In this document: positions 36,764-48,141 of the stretch, piece after piece
Position numbering within the stretch: position 1 is the first letter of the stretch
Layout of the letters: every line of letters starts with the position of its first letter
Assembly (NCBI GenBank): GCA_000467715.1
Contig: AJFK01000052.1
Location: forward strand, 62,001-126,000
Direction: 5' to 3'
DNA from: Hysterium pulicare CBS 123377
Lineage: Eukaryota; Ascomycota; Dothideomycetes; Hysteriales; Hysteriaceae
DNA length: 64,000 nucleotides
Notes under the pieces: model-generated
The model's database searches: none
Told to the model about the DNA's origin: nothing
The model's input: only the letters and a program-made list of their open reading frames with translations
Position numbers and translations under genes: made by a program

Positions 36764-37868
36764 TTCTGTCCTTGGATCTGCTGAACATGTGGCTCTTGGG
36801 AATTCTTTGGCAAAGATCTCATTCTCGCATTCCGGTCCAAACAATAAAGAATCAAGAAATTAATGGCATTGTGTCCGGTTTACGTCCTGTTCCAAACCCA
36901 ACACCATCTCGTTTGCTTTTCGAATGCTATTATGAATTGAATATCGCGATATCCCCACACCGCCATTCTAAGCCTCAATGCTCGAGGCCCTCAATCAGAG
37001 CCAATCAGACACTAGGCTTGGCATTGCTCTCGGCCTTGCTGCCTAAAATCTGCTTTCGGACGATTGCATATGCAAGTTGCTTTCGTTATCGGGTACGAGA
37101 TGATAACTAGTAGAACGAACGAGAAGTTTACTGGAACTGTCTAAAGACGCCTTTCTAGAGGGTATGTATGTTTCTCCGCAGTAGAAACTAATTTCGCGTT
37201 GTGGACTTAGTATTAGACCTCGTACACAAGAGAATTGGTGTTCGTGAAAATATCTCGTTAGGGCACAACAGCCACGCTATGAGCGGTAGGGTATAGACCG
37301 AGGCTTTGAGATTGACTGCTTTTGTTTAAAATCCATTGGGTTAGATGCTGGACTTTGGATTCGAGATACTGTCCTGGAAGCACCATCCAACTTCGGAATC
37401 TTCCATGCACTGTTTAACGTTCACACCTGGAATTGCATTGGATGGATATATCAAGACCGAACAACCGAAAAGTCAAACCCAAAATTGTTATAGCCTGCTG
37501 CACGTAGTATCCCTAGTGAGTGAAGAATAAAGGATTGAAAAAAGCACCCACTGAACCAGTGGACGCAAACACCAAACGCCGCCGCAACGCACCAAAAGAA
37601 CGAAAATAAGATGATCATCCTCTAATAGTCATCCATTCCGACCCACAGCAGAGATGGTGGTCCTGATTAAACAATTCCAATAGGATTTCCTCCGGGTTCT
37701 CGAGATGGGGGTTCGTCTCGCTCAATCATATTTTTTCGAACCATCACAATCAGTAAAACTATTCGTGGCCTTTACGATGCTTTGCCCGGTCGTGACTCCG
37801 CGTTGCCACCATATTGTGAAGGTTCGTCAAAGCGCTAGGCTGCTTACGGGTCAAGCACTGTATGGTGG
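36764..37868. other. Intergenic, upstream of the Cys-rich gene
   Basis: About 1.1 kb. It contains one copy of a 15-base sequence (TCGAGGCCCTCAATC, 36982-36996) that recurs at 39519-39533. No gene is supported. Confidence 0.5.
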
Positions 37869-38684
37869 TTACGGGTGGTAACACTTTTTGTGCCGTTTTA
37901 GGTTGTCTTTCCGGGTAGCCACATGGTCGCATTTGTCGCAGGGGTATCGGGTACCAATATGGACGGTTTGTCTGTGTCTCCTGAGTGATTTTTGATCCTT
38001 GTATTGTTGTGCACAGCCTCCGATCCTACAGATCATATGTGACCGTGAATGATTGTCCAGCTGCCGACGAGTGGCAAAGTCTTGGAGACAGTGCGTACAT
38101 TTCAGACGCGAGCTACGCAGCAATGGGACTGCGCCTAGGGGAGTCTGAGATTCGTCTGGCGTCAACGCAAGACTGGGAGCAACTTTTGGCGGCAGTTCTG
38201 GTTCGGCGGGGCTGGGAAAAGAGCGCGGCGAATTTGATGCGATTGGAGAAGGGTTATTAGACGACCCAGGAGTGTGAGATATGGAAGTCTCGAGCGAGAT
38301 CGATTCTTCATCAAGAGGACTAAGAGAGAAATCATTGAAGTCATAGCTTTGTTCGGTGCCGGTATCTACATCAGCAGGAAGATCAAACACTTGTGGAGTG
38401 GGTTTTGGCAGGTCCTCAAGTCCCGTTGGGATAGAGTTATCACCGAAGTCCGTTCTCAGTTCCAGATCGGCAGGACAAACAGTCCTAGCCTCGCTGAAAT
38501 GCCCTGAGCTCCACAAGGTATCTTCAACCACTGATGTCCGAAGCCATTCCCTCCCGAAAGCAGAGTAATCAGTGCCATCATCAACTCTGTGAGGTCGGGT
38601 TGGTTGACTATTTGTTATGTGATGACCATGGTGTCCCGCAGAGATAACCGGAGCGCGAAGACGATTTGTCTCCGCGCAACGTCG
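37869..38684 (-). CDS. C2H2 zinc-finger protein, 5' end unresolved
   Basis: The C-terminus carries three finger-like units: LKCTHCLQDFATRRQL...H, MICRIGGCAQQYKDQKSL...H and YPCDKCDHVATRKDNL...H, ending with KCYHP. Upstream is a Ser/Pro/Glu-rich region (DFNDFSLSPLDEESISLE, SNNPSPIASNSPRSFPS), the typical layout of a fungal C2H2 transcription factor with an acidic activation-like region. The frame is open up to 38684 but contains no ATG, so a start exon must lie further right; an ATG near 39010-39020 on the minus strand (MPSLLSISDPPL...) is a candidate, not proven. DNA binding is inferred from the fingers; targets are unknown. The end given here is the limit of the open frame. Confidence 0.7.
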   Translation of the reverse strand, partial: RRCAETNRLRAPVISAGHHGHHITNSQPTRPHRVDDGTDYSAFGREWLRTSVVEDTLWSSGHFSEARTVCPADLELRTDFGDNSIPTGLEDLPKPTPQVFDLPADVDTGTEQSYDFNDFSLSPLDEESISLETSISHTPGSSNNPSPIASNSPRSFPSPAEPELPPKVAPSLALTPDESQTPLGAVPLLRSSRLKCTHCLQDFATRRQLDNHSRSHMICRIGGCAQQYKDQKSLRRHRQTVHIGTRYPCDKCDHVATRKDNLKRHKKCYHP

Positions 38685-39498
38685 TCAACTGCTTTTGAGT
38701 AGTAGGCCTCCCTTGTGCTTATCAGTTTGCCCGCTTTCAAATATGGGATATGACGAACCCGTTAGAGAAGGGAGTAGGTGCCCAAGCTTCAAGGCTGTAG
38801 CCACAAAGAACCCTAAGGCCCCAAAGGTAGTCTGCACCGCTGGAGTCAAGCGGAAGTGTAAATCTAAGTAGAGTAGTGAGCGCCTGATCTGGATTCCTCG
38901 ATTGAAAGGACAAACCTAGGTATCTGGTGGTGAACCTTGATTTGAAGGAAGGGAAGAACCCCTCCGGCGACTCGTCGCCACTAGTGGGGGGTCTGAGATG
39001 GAGAGAAGAGAAGGCATCTTATTCTGCTGCACGAGATTTAGTGAGGCTGAGGGCTGTGTAACAGCGATATGGTTGGAGGTCGTTAGAGGCCTCTGCAGTT
39101 GAGGGACGATTGCGGGAGCTTGGGCCAACAACGTCAATAGGGAGGTTTGGAACAGCTCGAGGACCTCACTCCCTGGCTGACTTTATTCTGTCTCTGAAGC
39201 AAACTTCTGTTGCCACCACTTTTGGTCGGGATTCGCAGTCTTTGAAGACAATTTGCGAGTCTGCTGCAAGGCTGACGTCCATCGGAACCCCCCTATTCCT
39301 ACACCGAGGACTCCTTTCAACGCCAATCATCACACATCGGCGGAACCAAACATCATATGCGATCCAACATGGCCAATTGATCCTTGGGCTGAGGCCCTCA
39401 TAATCACCCTATCCCTACTGTCGTATTCTGTATCATCGCTCCGTATCGTTTACCTCTACACACCCTTGCTTGAGCTTCAGAGCTGGTGGTCCGATATC

Positions 39499-39529
39499 GA
39501 GGGCCTCGAGCAAGCTATTCGAGGCCCTC
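39499..39529. repeat. Perfect 11-bp inverted repeat (hairpin)
   Basis: GAGGGCCTCGA at 39499-39509 and TCGAGGCCCTC at 39519-39529, with a 9-base spacer. The right arm extends into TCGAGGCCCTCAATC, also found at 36982-36996. It lies about 160 bases upstream of the ATG of the small orphan gene at 39687, so a regulatory role is possible. Confidence 0.6.
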
Positions 39530-39686
39530 AATCGGCGCACCAGGAAAACTGAGTGCACTTGGTTGAAAAGTATTATGTTTCGCTAATGTATAAAATAAGT
39601 ACTACTTCTTCTTTCATGCATACTCTCAGTCAGACAAATACTTTTTCACAAGCTCCTGCCCTCCTATTATTTATCTTGCGTGATTT

Positions 39687-40208
39687 ATGTCTTTGCCCCT
39701 CTTCACACAAGAAAAGCATGCTCATAAGGATAATAATGAAGTGGACAATATATCGCTCTTCACTCGGAACTTTCAAACCCCTCGTCGAGATGCCACTCGA
39801 AATATGAAAGAGCCAAATGTCCCTGATTCCGGAGCGTCTGGTTACCAACAAGTCATTAAGTCTCCGACTGAATCCAAGTGCCATTCCATCAGCCGCCCGT
39901 GGTCCAATATACATCTCCGACCCCAAACGGCCAAAGACAGTGAACTATCGCCCCTGGAGCGATGGAAGAACGAAAGCATTCGAGAACAACCGTGGGACGC
40001 TATCGGCGACATCTTCATCTCCCAAGAGCGTGATATTTATTGTACAAGCCGGGAAGAACAGTTAGAGGGTCAGGAGACAGAGGGTCAGGGAGGGTATTAT
40101 GGTTCAGATGATGAGTCGGCGGGTTCGAGCATGGATTGTCTTGCTTCGAACGCTTCGCTTCAGGGATGGGGGGCCAGTGGAGATCAGCGGGGACAATCAA
40201 AGCTCTGA
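39687..40208 (+). CDS. Hypothetical hydrophilic protein
   Basis: A 173-residue ATG-started frame, the longest in its neighbourhood. It is polar throughout, with Ser, Glu and Gln enriched, an acidic glycine-containing end (EGQETEGQGGYYGSDDESAG) and no signal peptide, membrane segment or known domain. SPLERWKNESIREQPWDAIG is the only part that looks folded. It could be a real orphan gene or a long chance frame; codon use is unremarkable. Confidence 0.35.
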   Translation: MSLPLFTQEKHAHKDNNEVDNISLFTRNFQTPRRDATRNMKEPNVPDSGASGYQQVIKSPTESKCHSISRPWSNIHLRPQTAKDSELSPLERWKNESIREQPWDAIGDIFISQERDIYCTSREEQLEGQETEGQGGYYGSDDESAGSSMDCLASNASLQGWGASGDQRGQSKL

Positions 40209-40470
40209 CTTTGCTCGATGTATATTTAAAGTACGAGCTATCATATCAGATGCCATAAAATTATCGCCATCCATCCATATTATCACTATGTTGAATCAGC
40301 AATGGGTATCAAAGAAGTCAAGCAATTCCACAACAATATCTCCAGAATATGCCTCGTTCCTATAGTCCTCCTGCTTGATGGCAATATACCTTATCCACCA
40401 TGCCTCACCGCGCATCCCCCGATCAAGCTCATATATCTCACTAACCTTCGCCTAACCTTCAAAACTCCAC

Positions 40471-41181
40471 TCATTCCACCCTCCTCCTTACATTCCTCCC
40501 ACCTTGCGCCTCCGTCCCCAACCCCGTTACAGCCTCCGTGACCAGCTCCCTTAACTGTCTCTGTCCGTCCTCAGACTGGAAATCATCTCTTGCTGCTAAC
40601 TCCTCTATTCGGCGTCTGAACTCCGGGTCTGGCGCTGATTCCTCGGTTTCCTCATCCATAGTGCCAACATTGATCTTCACGCCGTTCGGCAATGGTGGGG
40701 GCGGGTGGACTTCTTCTTGTTCATGTGCTGCTGTGGTGGAGCCTGTAGCACCACCGCCAGCGCTTTCTCTTAAACTCCGGAGATACGACACGACTAGATG
40801 GTCTGCTCCCTCCTCCACAGCTATCTTCTCCTCGGCAGTTTGCGATTCCAGATTCCGTATTCGCCAGTCTATACTCAACTCTTCCACCAACACACGCGCC
40901 ACCTCCTCCGTCTCGGCTGCAAACAGCGCTGTTTCTCCGTCTTCATCTAGTTTATTTATGTCGACGTTGTATGTATGTACCAAGGTGCGGAGGACGTCGA
41001 GTTGCACGTAGGAGGAGGCGGCGTGTAGGAGGGAGTAGCCGTGGGCATCGCTGGCATGTGCTAAATGAGGGTGTTGGGTGAGGGATGTGAGGACGGACTG
41101 GGGACGGTTGTCTATTAGGTTGAGAAGGAGGTCTATTGTTGGCGTGGGTGGTGCGGGTCGTGGTGGTGGTGGGTTAGACAT
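40471..41181 (-). CDS. Small ankyrin-repeat protein (YCR051W-like)
   Basis: An intronless 236-residue protein. After a Pro-rich start the frame shows ankyrin repeats: DAHGYSLLHAASSYVQLDVL and NKLDEDGETALFAAETEEVA, then IDWRIRNLESQTAEEKIA. The rest is an acidic helical tail (DPEFRRRIEELAARDDF) with an Arg-rich end. Size and repeat order resemble the short ankyrin proteins of yeast (YCR051W) and fission yeast, which lack a firmly known role. Protein binding is the likely function. It is divergent from the PAP2 gene, with 840 bases between ATGs. Confidence 0.88.
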   Translation of the reverse strand: MSNPPPPRPAPPTPTIDLLLNLIDNRPQSVLTSLTQHPHLAHASDAHGYSLLHAASSYVQLDVLRTLVHTYNVDINKLDEDGETALFAAETEEVARVLVEELSIDWRIRNLESQTAEEKIAVEEGADHLVVSYLRSLRESAGGGATGSTTAAHEQEEVHPPPPLPNGVKINVGTMDEETEESAPDPEFRRRIEELAARDDFQSEDGQRQLRELVTEAVTGLGTEAQGGRNVRRRVE

Positions 41182-41346
41182 TTTAGAGGTGCGTGGGGAG
41201 GGTTGAGGCCGTGGAGGGAGGCAGAAGAGATGACAGGTTCCGAGGGTTTGCAGAAGATGGCGAGGATATAAATGAGAATGGCGAGGGTACTGGTAATTGC
41301 AGAATTGGAGGACGAATTGATTGAGGCTTCACAGATTTACGATGTT

Positions 41347-41381
41347 TCGAAATTTCGACATTAAACACTCGGCATGCCGAG
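41347..41381. promoter_or_regulatory. Two adjacent perfect palindromes in a divergent promoter
   Basis: TCGAAATTTCGA (41347-41358, 12 bp) and CTCGGCATGCCGAG (41368-41381, 14 bp) lie nine bases apart, about 170-200 bases upstream of the ankyrin gene and 640-675 bases upstream of the PAP2 gene. The second contains CGG-N4-CCG, an inverted CGG pair of the kind bound by Zn2Cys6 dimers. Binding is inference from symmetry. Confidence 0.45.
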
Positions 41382-42021
41382 AAGGCGGAGGAGTGGCCGA
41401 GAAAGTGCCACGCCACACATATCTGTGGCCGTGCAATGACCTCATCAATCTCATCCCTGAAACGGATTGTTCAACATTCATCGCGTTTCTTTGTACCTCC
41501 GAGTCTTTTCCATCTTCTGATGTCGAATTCGCCGTAACCAAGTTGTCAATCCATCGCAGCTCCATCATATTTTCGATCGAGTGATCGGAACGCCACCCGC
41601 TTCTGCCAAGCCAAAAGCCAGATCCGCGCTTCTCGCTCAGCCTCCACTGGCGTTGTTGGAGTCCAGCTGCTTTGAGGGGGCAACACGCTGACGACGCTCT
41701 TCCATTCGGATTCGCATCTTGTTCGTACTTGGTTGAAAGGCTGCTTATTATTCGACTGGATTCTATCTGAATACGCGCAAGCTTTGTCCTGCATTCGGAA
41801 GTTTAAAGAGGTGTTCCAGGGGGTATTGCCTAGGGCTGAGCCGCCCAACTTTTACTTCGCATCTCCCAAGAACCCTTGGCACTGAGGCATACATACGAGT
41901 CTGTAACGTCTCATCGAGCTCTGGGCTGGCGCGTCTTCATCGATATTTGCGTGCTTTCTCTTTCATTTTTGCCCACGCGTCGAAAGCTCCGGAACACCAG
42001 ATGCGCTGTTAAGCGCTGAAG

Positions 42022-43612
42022 ATGAAGACTATGAATACAATATTGCCGTCGAAAAGGCTGATTGCTTCTTACATCTTTGACTGGATCGTTATTATGTGAG
42101 TGGCTTCTCGTCCTGCGTGCGAAGCCTAAAGGTTCCGCGAATATCACACTCCTACGCGTCCAAAACCTATCTCAACATTCACATCGTCGCGTTTACATCA
42201 AACGCCTTCAAGATCACGCCGCTAACTTCTTCCATAGCGGTATCGTTGCCGTAGGCGGAGGCTGGAACTATCTGACTCCCTACCACCGCCCCTTCTCACT
42301 CGTCAACCTCGACATCTCGTACCCGTACGTCACACATGAGAAGATTCCAACGTGGCTCCTTATTGTCGCTGGTGCGGCCATCCCAGTAGTAGCTGTCTTT
42401 CTTGTTTGTTTGATCTTCGTCCCTGGTCCGACGGTGAGCAAGAGTACGCCGAGGAGTCTGATTTGGAAGAGGAAGTTATGGGAATTGCATAGTGAGTTTG
42501 ATTCCTCCCCCCAGATTCTGGTCATTTTGTTACGAGATTCCCCTTTCTATCCGTCCGCTGGGTTCTAAATCTTCTCTTCTTCTACGCATCAATCACTCAC
42601 ATCTTCACAGCCGGCTGGATGGGCCTTGCCCTCTCCCTCGCAACTGCCTTCATGCTAACGCAAGGCATGAAGAATCTCTTCGGTAAACCGCGTCCGGATC
42701 TTCTCTCGCGCTGTGAAGTCGACATGTCCGCCATCCGACGCCATCATCTCAGCTCGTACGCTGAAGACTTCAACCCGCTTTGGGTATTGGTTACTTCGGA
42801 CATATGCCAGCAACCCGACAAAGGACTTTTGAACGATGGATTCAGGAGTTTCCCTAGTGGCCATTCGAGCTGTAAGTTCCTAACCAATCTCTCAAAGTTG
42901 CATGATGAGAACACAGGTTAAGAAATTTGATCCAGTCTCCTGGGCAGGTCTTCTCTACCTAACCCTCTTCCTCTGCTCCAAATTCTCAATCGCAATCCCC
43001 TACCTCTCACCGCGTCCATTCTCCACCAACACCGCCTGGACCTCCGCAACCACCCGCTCCGGCTTCCATCGCTCATCTCTCCTTCCATCCCATCACGCAA
43101 AATTCAACAACAGCTCCGAAAACTCCGAAGCCCCAATTCTAGGCTCGGCTCCCACCACCTCCATCGATCCCCAACTCGTTCCAATCCGCAACCAGTCCGC
43201 CGCTCCCCCGGTCTTCATCCTCATCCTGGCTCTCGTACCCATCTGCACAGCCATCTACATCTCCTCGACCCGCTTCACCGATTTCCGCCATTTCGGCTTC
43301 GACATCATTTTCGGCTCGCTCATCGGGATCATTTGTGCGTGGTTCAGTTTCCGATGGTATCATTTGCCTATCCGACAAGGTGCGGGCTGGGCTTGGGGGC
43401 CTAGGACGAGAGAGAGGGCTTGGGGGGTTGGTGTTGGACGGGGTGGGTATGTGGGTGTGGAGGGGTGGAGGAGTGGTAGGGATGGGGTTTCTGGGGAGAG
43501 TGAGGTAGGAAAGGCGAAGGACGCGGGTACCGATGTGGATGGGGGGAATGGGACCGGGGTCGAGGGGTTGGCGGAGAATGAGAGGAGGGTCGTTGGGGAT
43601 AATGCTGTATAA
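42022..43612 (+). CDS. PAP2-family lipid phosphate phosphatase (DPP1/LPP-like)
   Basis: Membrane phosphatase that removes phosphate from phosphatidate, diacylglycerol pyrophosphate or lysophosphatidate in vacuole or Golgi membranes. Four exons, 42022-42095, 42238-42491, 42611-42871 and 42936-43612, with introns of 142, 119 and 64 bp, give 421 residues. The three catalytic motifs are visible: KNLFGKPRP (KxxxxxxRP), FPSGHSS (PSGH), joined across intron 3 to FSWAGLLYL, and STRFTDFRHFGFD (SRxxxxxHxxxD variant, with T in place of S before R). Hydrophobic helices occur at IFDWIVIIGIVAVG, WLLIVAGAAIPVVAVF, GWMGLALSLATAF, VFILILALVPICTAIY and GSLIGIICAWFSF, near the usual six. The C-terminal tail is Gly-rich and of low complexity. 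The insert between the second and third motifs is longer than in yeast Dpp1. Confidence 0.95.
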
Positions 43613-45152
43613 CCTGGTATTGATCGAGCAGGGTTGGATATATTCGGATCCAGTCTCATGTCTACCATTTTCTGTAATACTAAAAATACACTTCGATAGC
43701 TTTCCAACTGAAAAATCATATCATTGATATCTTGCCAGTTAGTTGATAAGTACTAAAATGTCATCTTCCTGACCGACAAAACTTTTTGTATACAGATATC
43801 GATATCCAATCTTTTGACCTACTACGCTGCGTTTTTCGTCTCGTTTAGCCCCCAAACGGCAGCATTCCAAAACGCATATTTCTGTACTCGGTAAACTCTA
43901 CATACTGAGGTGGTTGTATCGTCCTATATGATAATTCCACTCCTTTAGCGAATTTCCTCGCCTACCTCGACCACGCCAACAACCCAGATAAGTCTACTAC
44001 AGTGTAAGTCAACACTGCTGAAAAAGAACATTTAGTGACTGTGCAAACATAAGTGCGGCGCTCTGTAAGGGGCGGAGCAGAGAGGTGCGGCGTAGTTGGT
44101 CAGGATGAACCCCCAAATCCTTCGGTCGACCCAATATCAGTTGTCCTAAAATCACTTCTTGAACTATACATACTTACTTACTTACTTACTTACTTACAGA
44201 CAACTATCTCCTTCCATCGATCGCCACATAAAATCTCTTTATACTCGCTATCCGGGCCATCCTCTTTTTTCTACCCAGGTCTAAGGTCCCGGTACCCTCC
44301 CTCATGACCTCCCCTACTTCCCCAAAAGTATCTCAAGATACCACACTACCACCATCGGACGTCAGTATATCTTTCCCATCTCTATTCCCTCCATATACAT
44401 TTCACCCAAGACAAAGCACCAACTACCACCCAATCCCCACCAACCCCCCGATCCCACCTCCACATGTCCAGACATCTCCCCCAAAAACCATCTACTCTGC
44501 GCTCCTCAGTCGAGTCCCCTTCGCCGAGCTTCCTCGCCGCTGCTGAGCTGATGTGCTGGACGCAGCAGCAGCGGCGCGATACGACGCTCGGGAAGACATT
44601 GCGCATTCGAGTGGCTGTGGGACTGTGGGTGTTTTGCTGGATGCGGTTGGACGACGGTGGTATCGGGGGATGAAAGCGAGGGCGGGGTTGAGGGGGGGTT
44701 GGGATGGTGCTGGCGTGATGGATGGTGGGTAGTGATGTTGTGTGGTGTTTTGATCTTCAAGAGGTAAGGGAGGTGGGGGGTAGATCTTGTTCACTGTGTA
44801 GTAACGAATCTTCGGTGTTGGTTTTGAAGATACTACTCCGGTATTTGCGCTGAAGTGGAATGTCGTCGTTGTCGACTTTTGATTCACATTTCTCTAGATC
44901 TGTAAGAAACAAAAAGGACTGGGGAAAAATTCACGTGAACAGGAAAGAGAGAACTTGATCTGAGATGAAAGTCCGTTAATTTTTAAAGCTATCTACTCAT
45001 CGTCCTCCGCCTATAGCGTCTGACAAGAAACAGCATATAACCCGTTTTTCCTCTGTTCGGGTGTTAGACACCCGCTCTCGAAGGCTATCTATACCCTAAA
45101 CCGAACCATGGGTCGGAATGTCGTAACCACAAACCTTGGAGTACAGCTGTAC
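43613..45152. other. Intergenic with low-complexity DNA
   Basis: About 1.5 kb between the PAP2 gene and the 3' end of the coiled-coil gene. It has a TACT microsatellite (44171-44197) and pyrimidine-rich stretches (about 44300-44500) that produce Pro/Ser/Thr-rich open frames on both strands. None shows a domain, and no start context or splice evidence supports one over the others. Confidence 0.45.
44171..44197. repeat. TACT tetranucleotide microsatellite
   Basis: Nearly seven uninterrupted TACT units, 27 bases. A simple repeat in intergenic DNA; useful as a length-variable marker, no function inferred. Confidence 0.9.
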
Positions 45153-46919
45153 TTAGAGCCTTCCATCGCCATATCGACCACCGAAGCCTCCACGCTGATA
45201 ACCAGGACGCCAGGTATCATACCTAGGTTTAGAAGCTACATCCCTGATCGTCTCATCCCTTGCGTTCTGCTCCTTTGCGGACTGGTCTCTCATGTCTTGA
45301 TCATTCTTAGATGAATCGCGTATAGGAAGGTCCCGGACGGATAAGAATCTCGGTCGATCGTCCTCCAATGGCTCGTCTCTCATGGAGAAAGCCGTCATAG
45401 GTCGATCGCTCATGCTACCACGTAGACGACCTTTTAACGGTTCCTGGGTAGCTCTACGCTTGAAACGATCCTTATCCTGATGAAAGAATCCATGAGAAGG
45501 TCCACGCTTGCGGGCCGGGAATAGCTCTCGTCCTGAGCTTGGAGGCGAGAGTGCCATGGGCAACGGGTGTTGTTCTGGACGTACGAATACATTTTGTCGC
45601 TTATGTGTATCGGTCCAAAATTCCTGGAACCATGTAGCTAGCTTGGTAAGGAAATTAATGCCGCGAGGGCTCGGCATCGGCTCGTTTTGATGATGGGGTA
45701 TAAATCCGGCGTGGAGCTTCTTGACAATTTGATCGATGACCACGACTTCGCCGTGAGTCATTCCCATGGTATTGCGGAGTTGGCCGACCCACGGACGAAT
45801 GCGATTCTCGTTTTCCTAGCTTGCAGTCAGTCATATTGCTCAATGGAGGACTGAGGATCTAACCTTCACAGCGGCCATGCGCTGGTTCACGCCGAAGATG
45901 GGGCTACCCGGCATCTCTGCAGCTTGTTGTAGAATCTTCCAGATATTATAGATGTTTTCATGCGCATTCTCTAAATCACACATGAAACGTGAGTGATCGC
46001 GCAAGAACTGCACGCTACCTTGGCGGATATCCAAGGAGATAGATTCTTCAAGAACCTTGATCCGATCAGCAAGTTTAGTATCCATCCTGTCATATCCGTC
46101 ATCCACTCGATCACGAAGATCTCGTCTGCCTTTATCGAAAGCATCTTCTAGTCGTTGTATACGGGACTTAAGGTCCACCAGCGAGCGTTCAACTTGGGGG
46201 TCGATGAGATTGTCATTACGACGACGATCTTCTCCTGCAGATACGGAAGGTTCATGGACACGGTTGCCGTTCGAAAGCGCCTTTGGCGCGGTTGGGGGTG
46301 AACGTGGAAGTTCTTTCTTTTCTTTGTCATCCTTCGCCTTTTTGGTCGTCCCGTTGCTAAGGGCCTTCAAAGGAGCCTTCGGAGCGGTAGGCGGAGCGTC
46401 GGAAAGCTCACCATCCTCTTTGTCGTCATCCTTTTGTTTGGTCTTGGTCTTGACAAGCTCGTCGACCTGGTTCTTGACGTTGACTACAAGCTCACGTAAC
46501 TGCGACTGGTTAGTCTGCATGTGCCTCACCGAGGCCGACAAGACCCGGACAGTCAAGTCCGGATGCTTTGTCTTGGTGTCCTCGGTCTCTTTGCGAATGC
46601 TCTCATCCAGTTCGAGGTTGCCTTGGCGCAACGCTGTAAACTCCTCCACGATCAGCTGGTGGGTGACGCTGATGCTCGCTATAGATTCCTCTTGGCTCTT
46701 CAAGTCCTCCACGATTCTATTCTGGGTGGCCTGGATGCAGCGGAGGGCTTCGACGAAGGGAGCGAGCGGATTATTCGCATTCAAGTTCCGATCGCTGTGA
46801 AGGATCCAGTTGCCCTCGCCAGCAGACGCAGCGGCGGGCTTCGCATGCGAGCTGGGAGGGCGGAATTCATCCAGCAGTTCGTCAACGGTCATAGCCTCGC
46901 TGGAAGCAGACGCCTTCAT
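45153..46919 (-). CDS. Coiled-coil protein with charged tail, function unknown
   Basis: Two exons, 45864-46919 and 45153-45815, joined over a 48-bp intron (45816-45863, GTTAGA...TAG), give 572 residues. Not recognised. Residues ~50-165 and ~235-330 are predicted by eye to be long helices (VEALRCIQATQNRIVEDLK; VERSLVDLKSRIQRLEDAF). Between them lies a Lys/Pro linker with two related units, APPTAPKAPLKALSNGT and SPPTAPKALSNGN. The second exon continues helical (VIDQIVKKLHAGFIPHHQ; FLTKLATWFQEFW) and ends in a charged Arg/Asp-rich tail (DEPLEDDRPRFLSVRD) with a final GGFGGRYGDGR, an RGG-like end that suggests RNA contact. An ATG followed by GTAAGC lies just upstream (near 46965), so a mini first exon is conceivable. 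Confidence 0.75.
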
Positions 46920-48141
46920 GGATGTTAAAGTAGTATGTACCGCGAATAAGTGAGATGCTTACCATGATGGCTTAGACGAAGAGGTCGGCGGTTGTTGACC
47001 AAGGCCCAGTGACGCAAGAAGTGCAAAGAAAGAAGTCGCGTCACGAAATAGACGGGAGGGCGTCATTCACCGCCGTCGACTTGGAATGAACGTGACACCA
47101 CGCGGAAGCTCGTTTGACCGCTTTCCGAGTTCGGCCTCTTCCACAGGTGAATCAGGAGGACCAGGTGAAGTCTGGATGCATGCTCCCGTTGCCGCGGACA
47201 GCCGCACACAACAACGGTGAAGCACTCCATGAGCTGGCCTCTTCATTCTTCATTTCCGAGCAAAACTAGATACTCATATAACTAATCTTGGATTTCCAGC
47301 GCGAAGGCAAAGTCTTACCCATATAAATATAAAGAAGGGCTTAAGATGGAGCGAAGGGCGTTGAACTGGCTCAGGCAGGCATGATGCCGCCGGCCTACCA
47401 AAGAAACCGTAAGCTTGACCATGGTATCGGAGCTCTATAAGATGGAGATCCACCATGACCGCAAACGCAGACTCCCAAAGACGTAGAACAGTCTTGCAAT
47501 GGCCGACTCTACAGAAAATCCATCTCGCGTAGGAAAGTGGACAGGGAATGGAACTGCTCGGTTTGCATCTTTCGGAGAGAATGCTTCTAAGGTATAGCAA
47601 GAAGGCCTTCCTCTATTGGACCAGATGACTTAGTGCTGGAGTGGTCGAATGGCTCATGATATACCAAGCACGTCCCCAAAAACTCCACATGCAACATTTG
47701 AGGCGTCATAGTGCCCAAGAAACCAGTCACGGCATCGATAGGCTGCTTATCACTATTCCGACCAGATTTTGATCCAGTTATGCTAGAGACAGGGGTAGTC
47801 AAGGCCCATCGCCATCCCTCACTATCGCCTCGGCGTCACTTGACAAAGTATCAATGGGGTCTGGAGCCTCGGAGGCAGTGAGATCATTCATGGGTAGAAT
47901 GCCTATGGATTCTCGAATCTTGGCGTTTACATGTGCGCCGTCGTTGAACGGCAGAGGACGAAATGCAAGTTCGCCCGATTGTTGGTGTCCACCCTTCATT
48001 GTAATCCGATCTCTTCTCTTGTAGAGGAAGGGAGGAGAGCTACATCTCCGCTAGCCATCTTTCCCAGTACTCTGCCCTCAACTAACCAGATCTTAGCACC
48101 GGGCTTTAAATCATACACCAGAAGTACTGGGAGTGAATCCC
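46920..48141. other. Intergenic, possibly including unrecognised 3' parts of the HET gene
   Basis: About 1.2 kb. The left part is the promoter of the coiled-coil gene. The right part follows the HET frame on the same strand and contains short minus-strand open frames (47799-47999, 47587-47802) whose sequence is not like a HET C-terminus. No separate gene can be supported. Confidence 0.4.

Noticed and set aside
44304-44887. Pro/Ser/Thr-rich frames on both strands
   Set aside because: Low-complexity pyrimidine-rich DNA gives open frames by composition; the minus-strand frame lacks an ATG start.
47274-47999. Short minus-strand frames after the HET domain
   Set aside because: Not like known HET C-termini and separated by stops; cannot be assigned to a gene.
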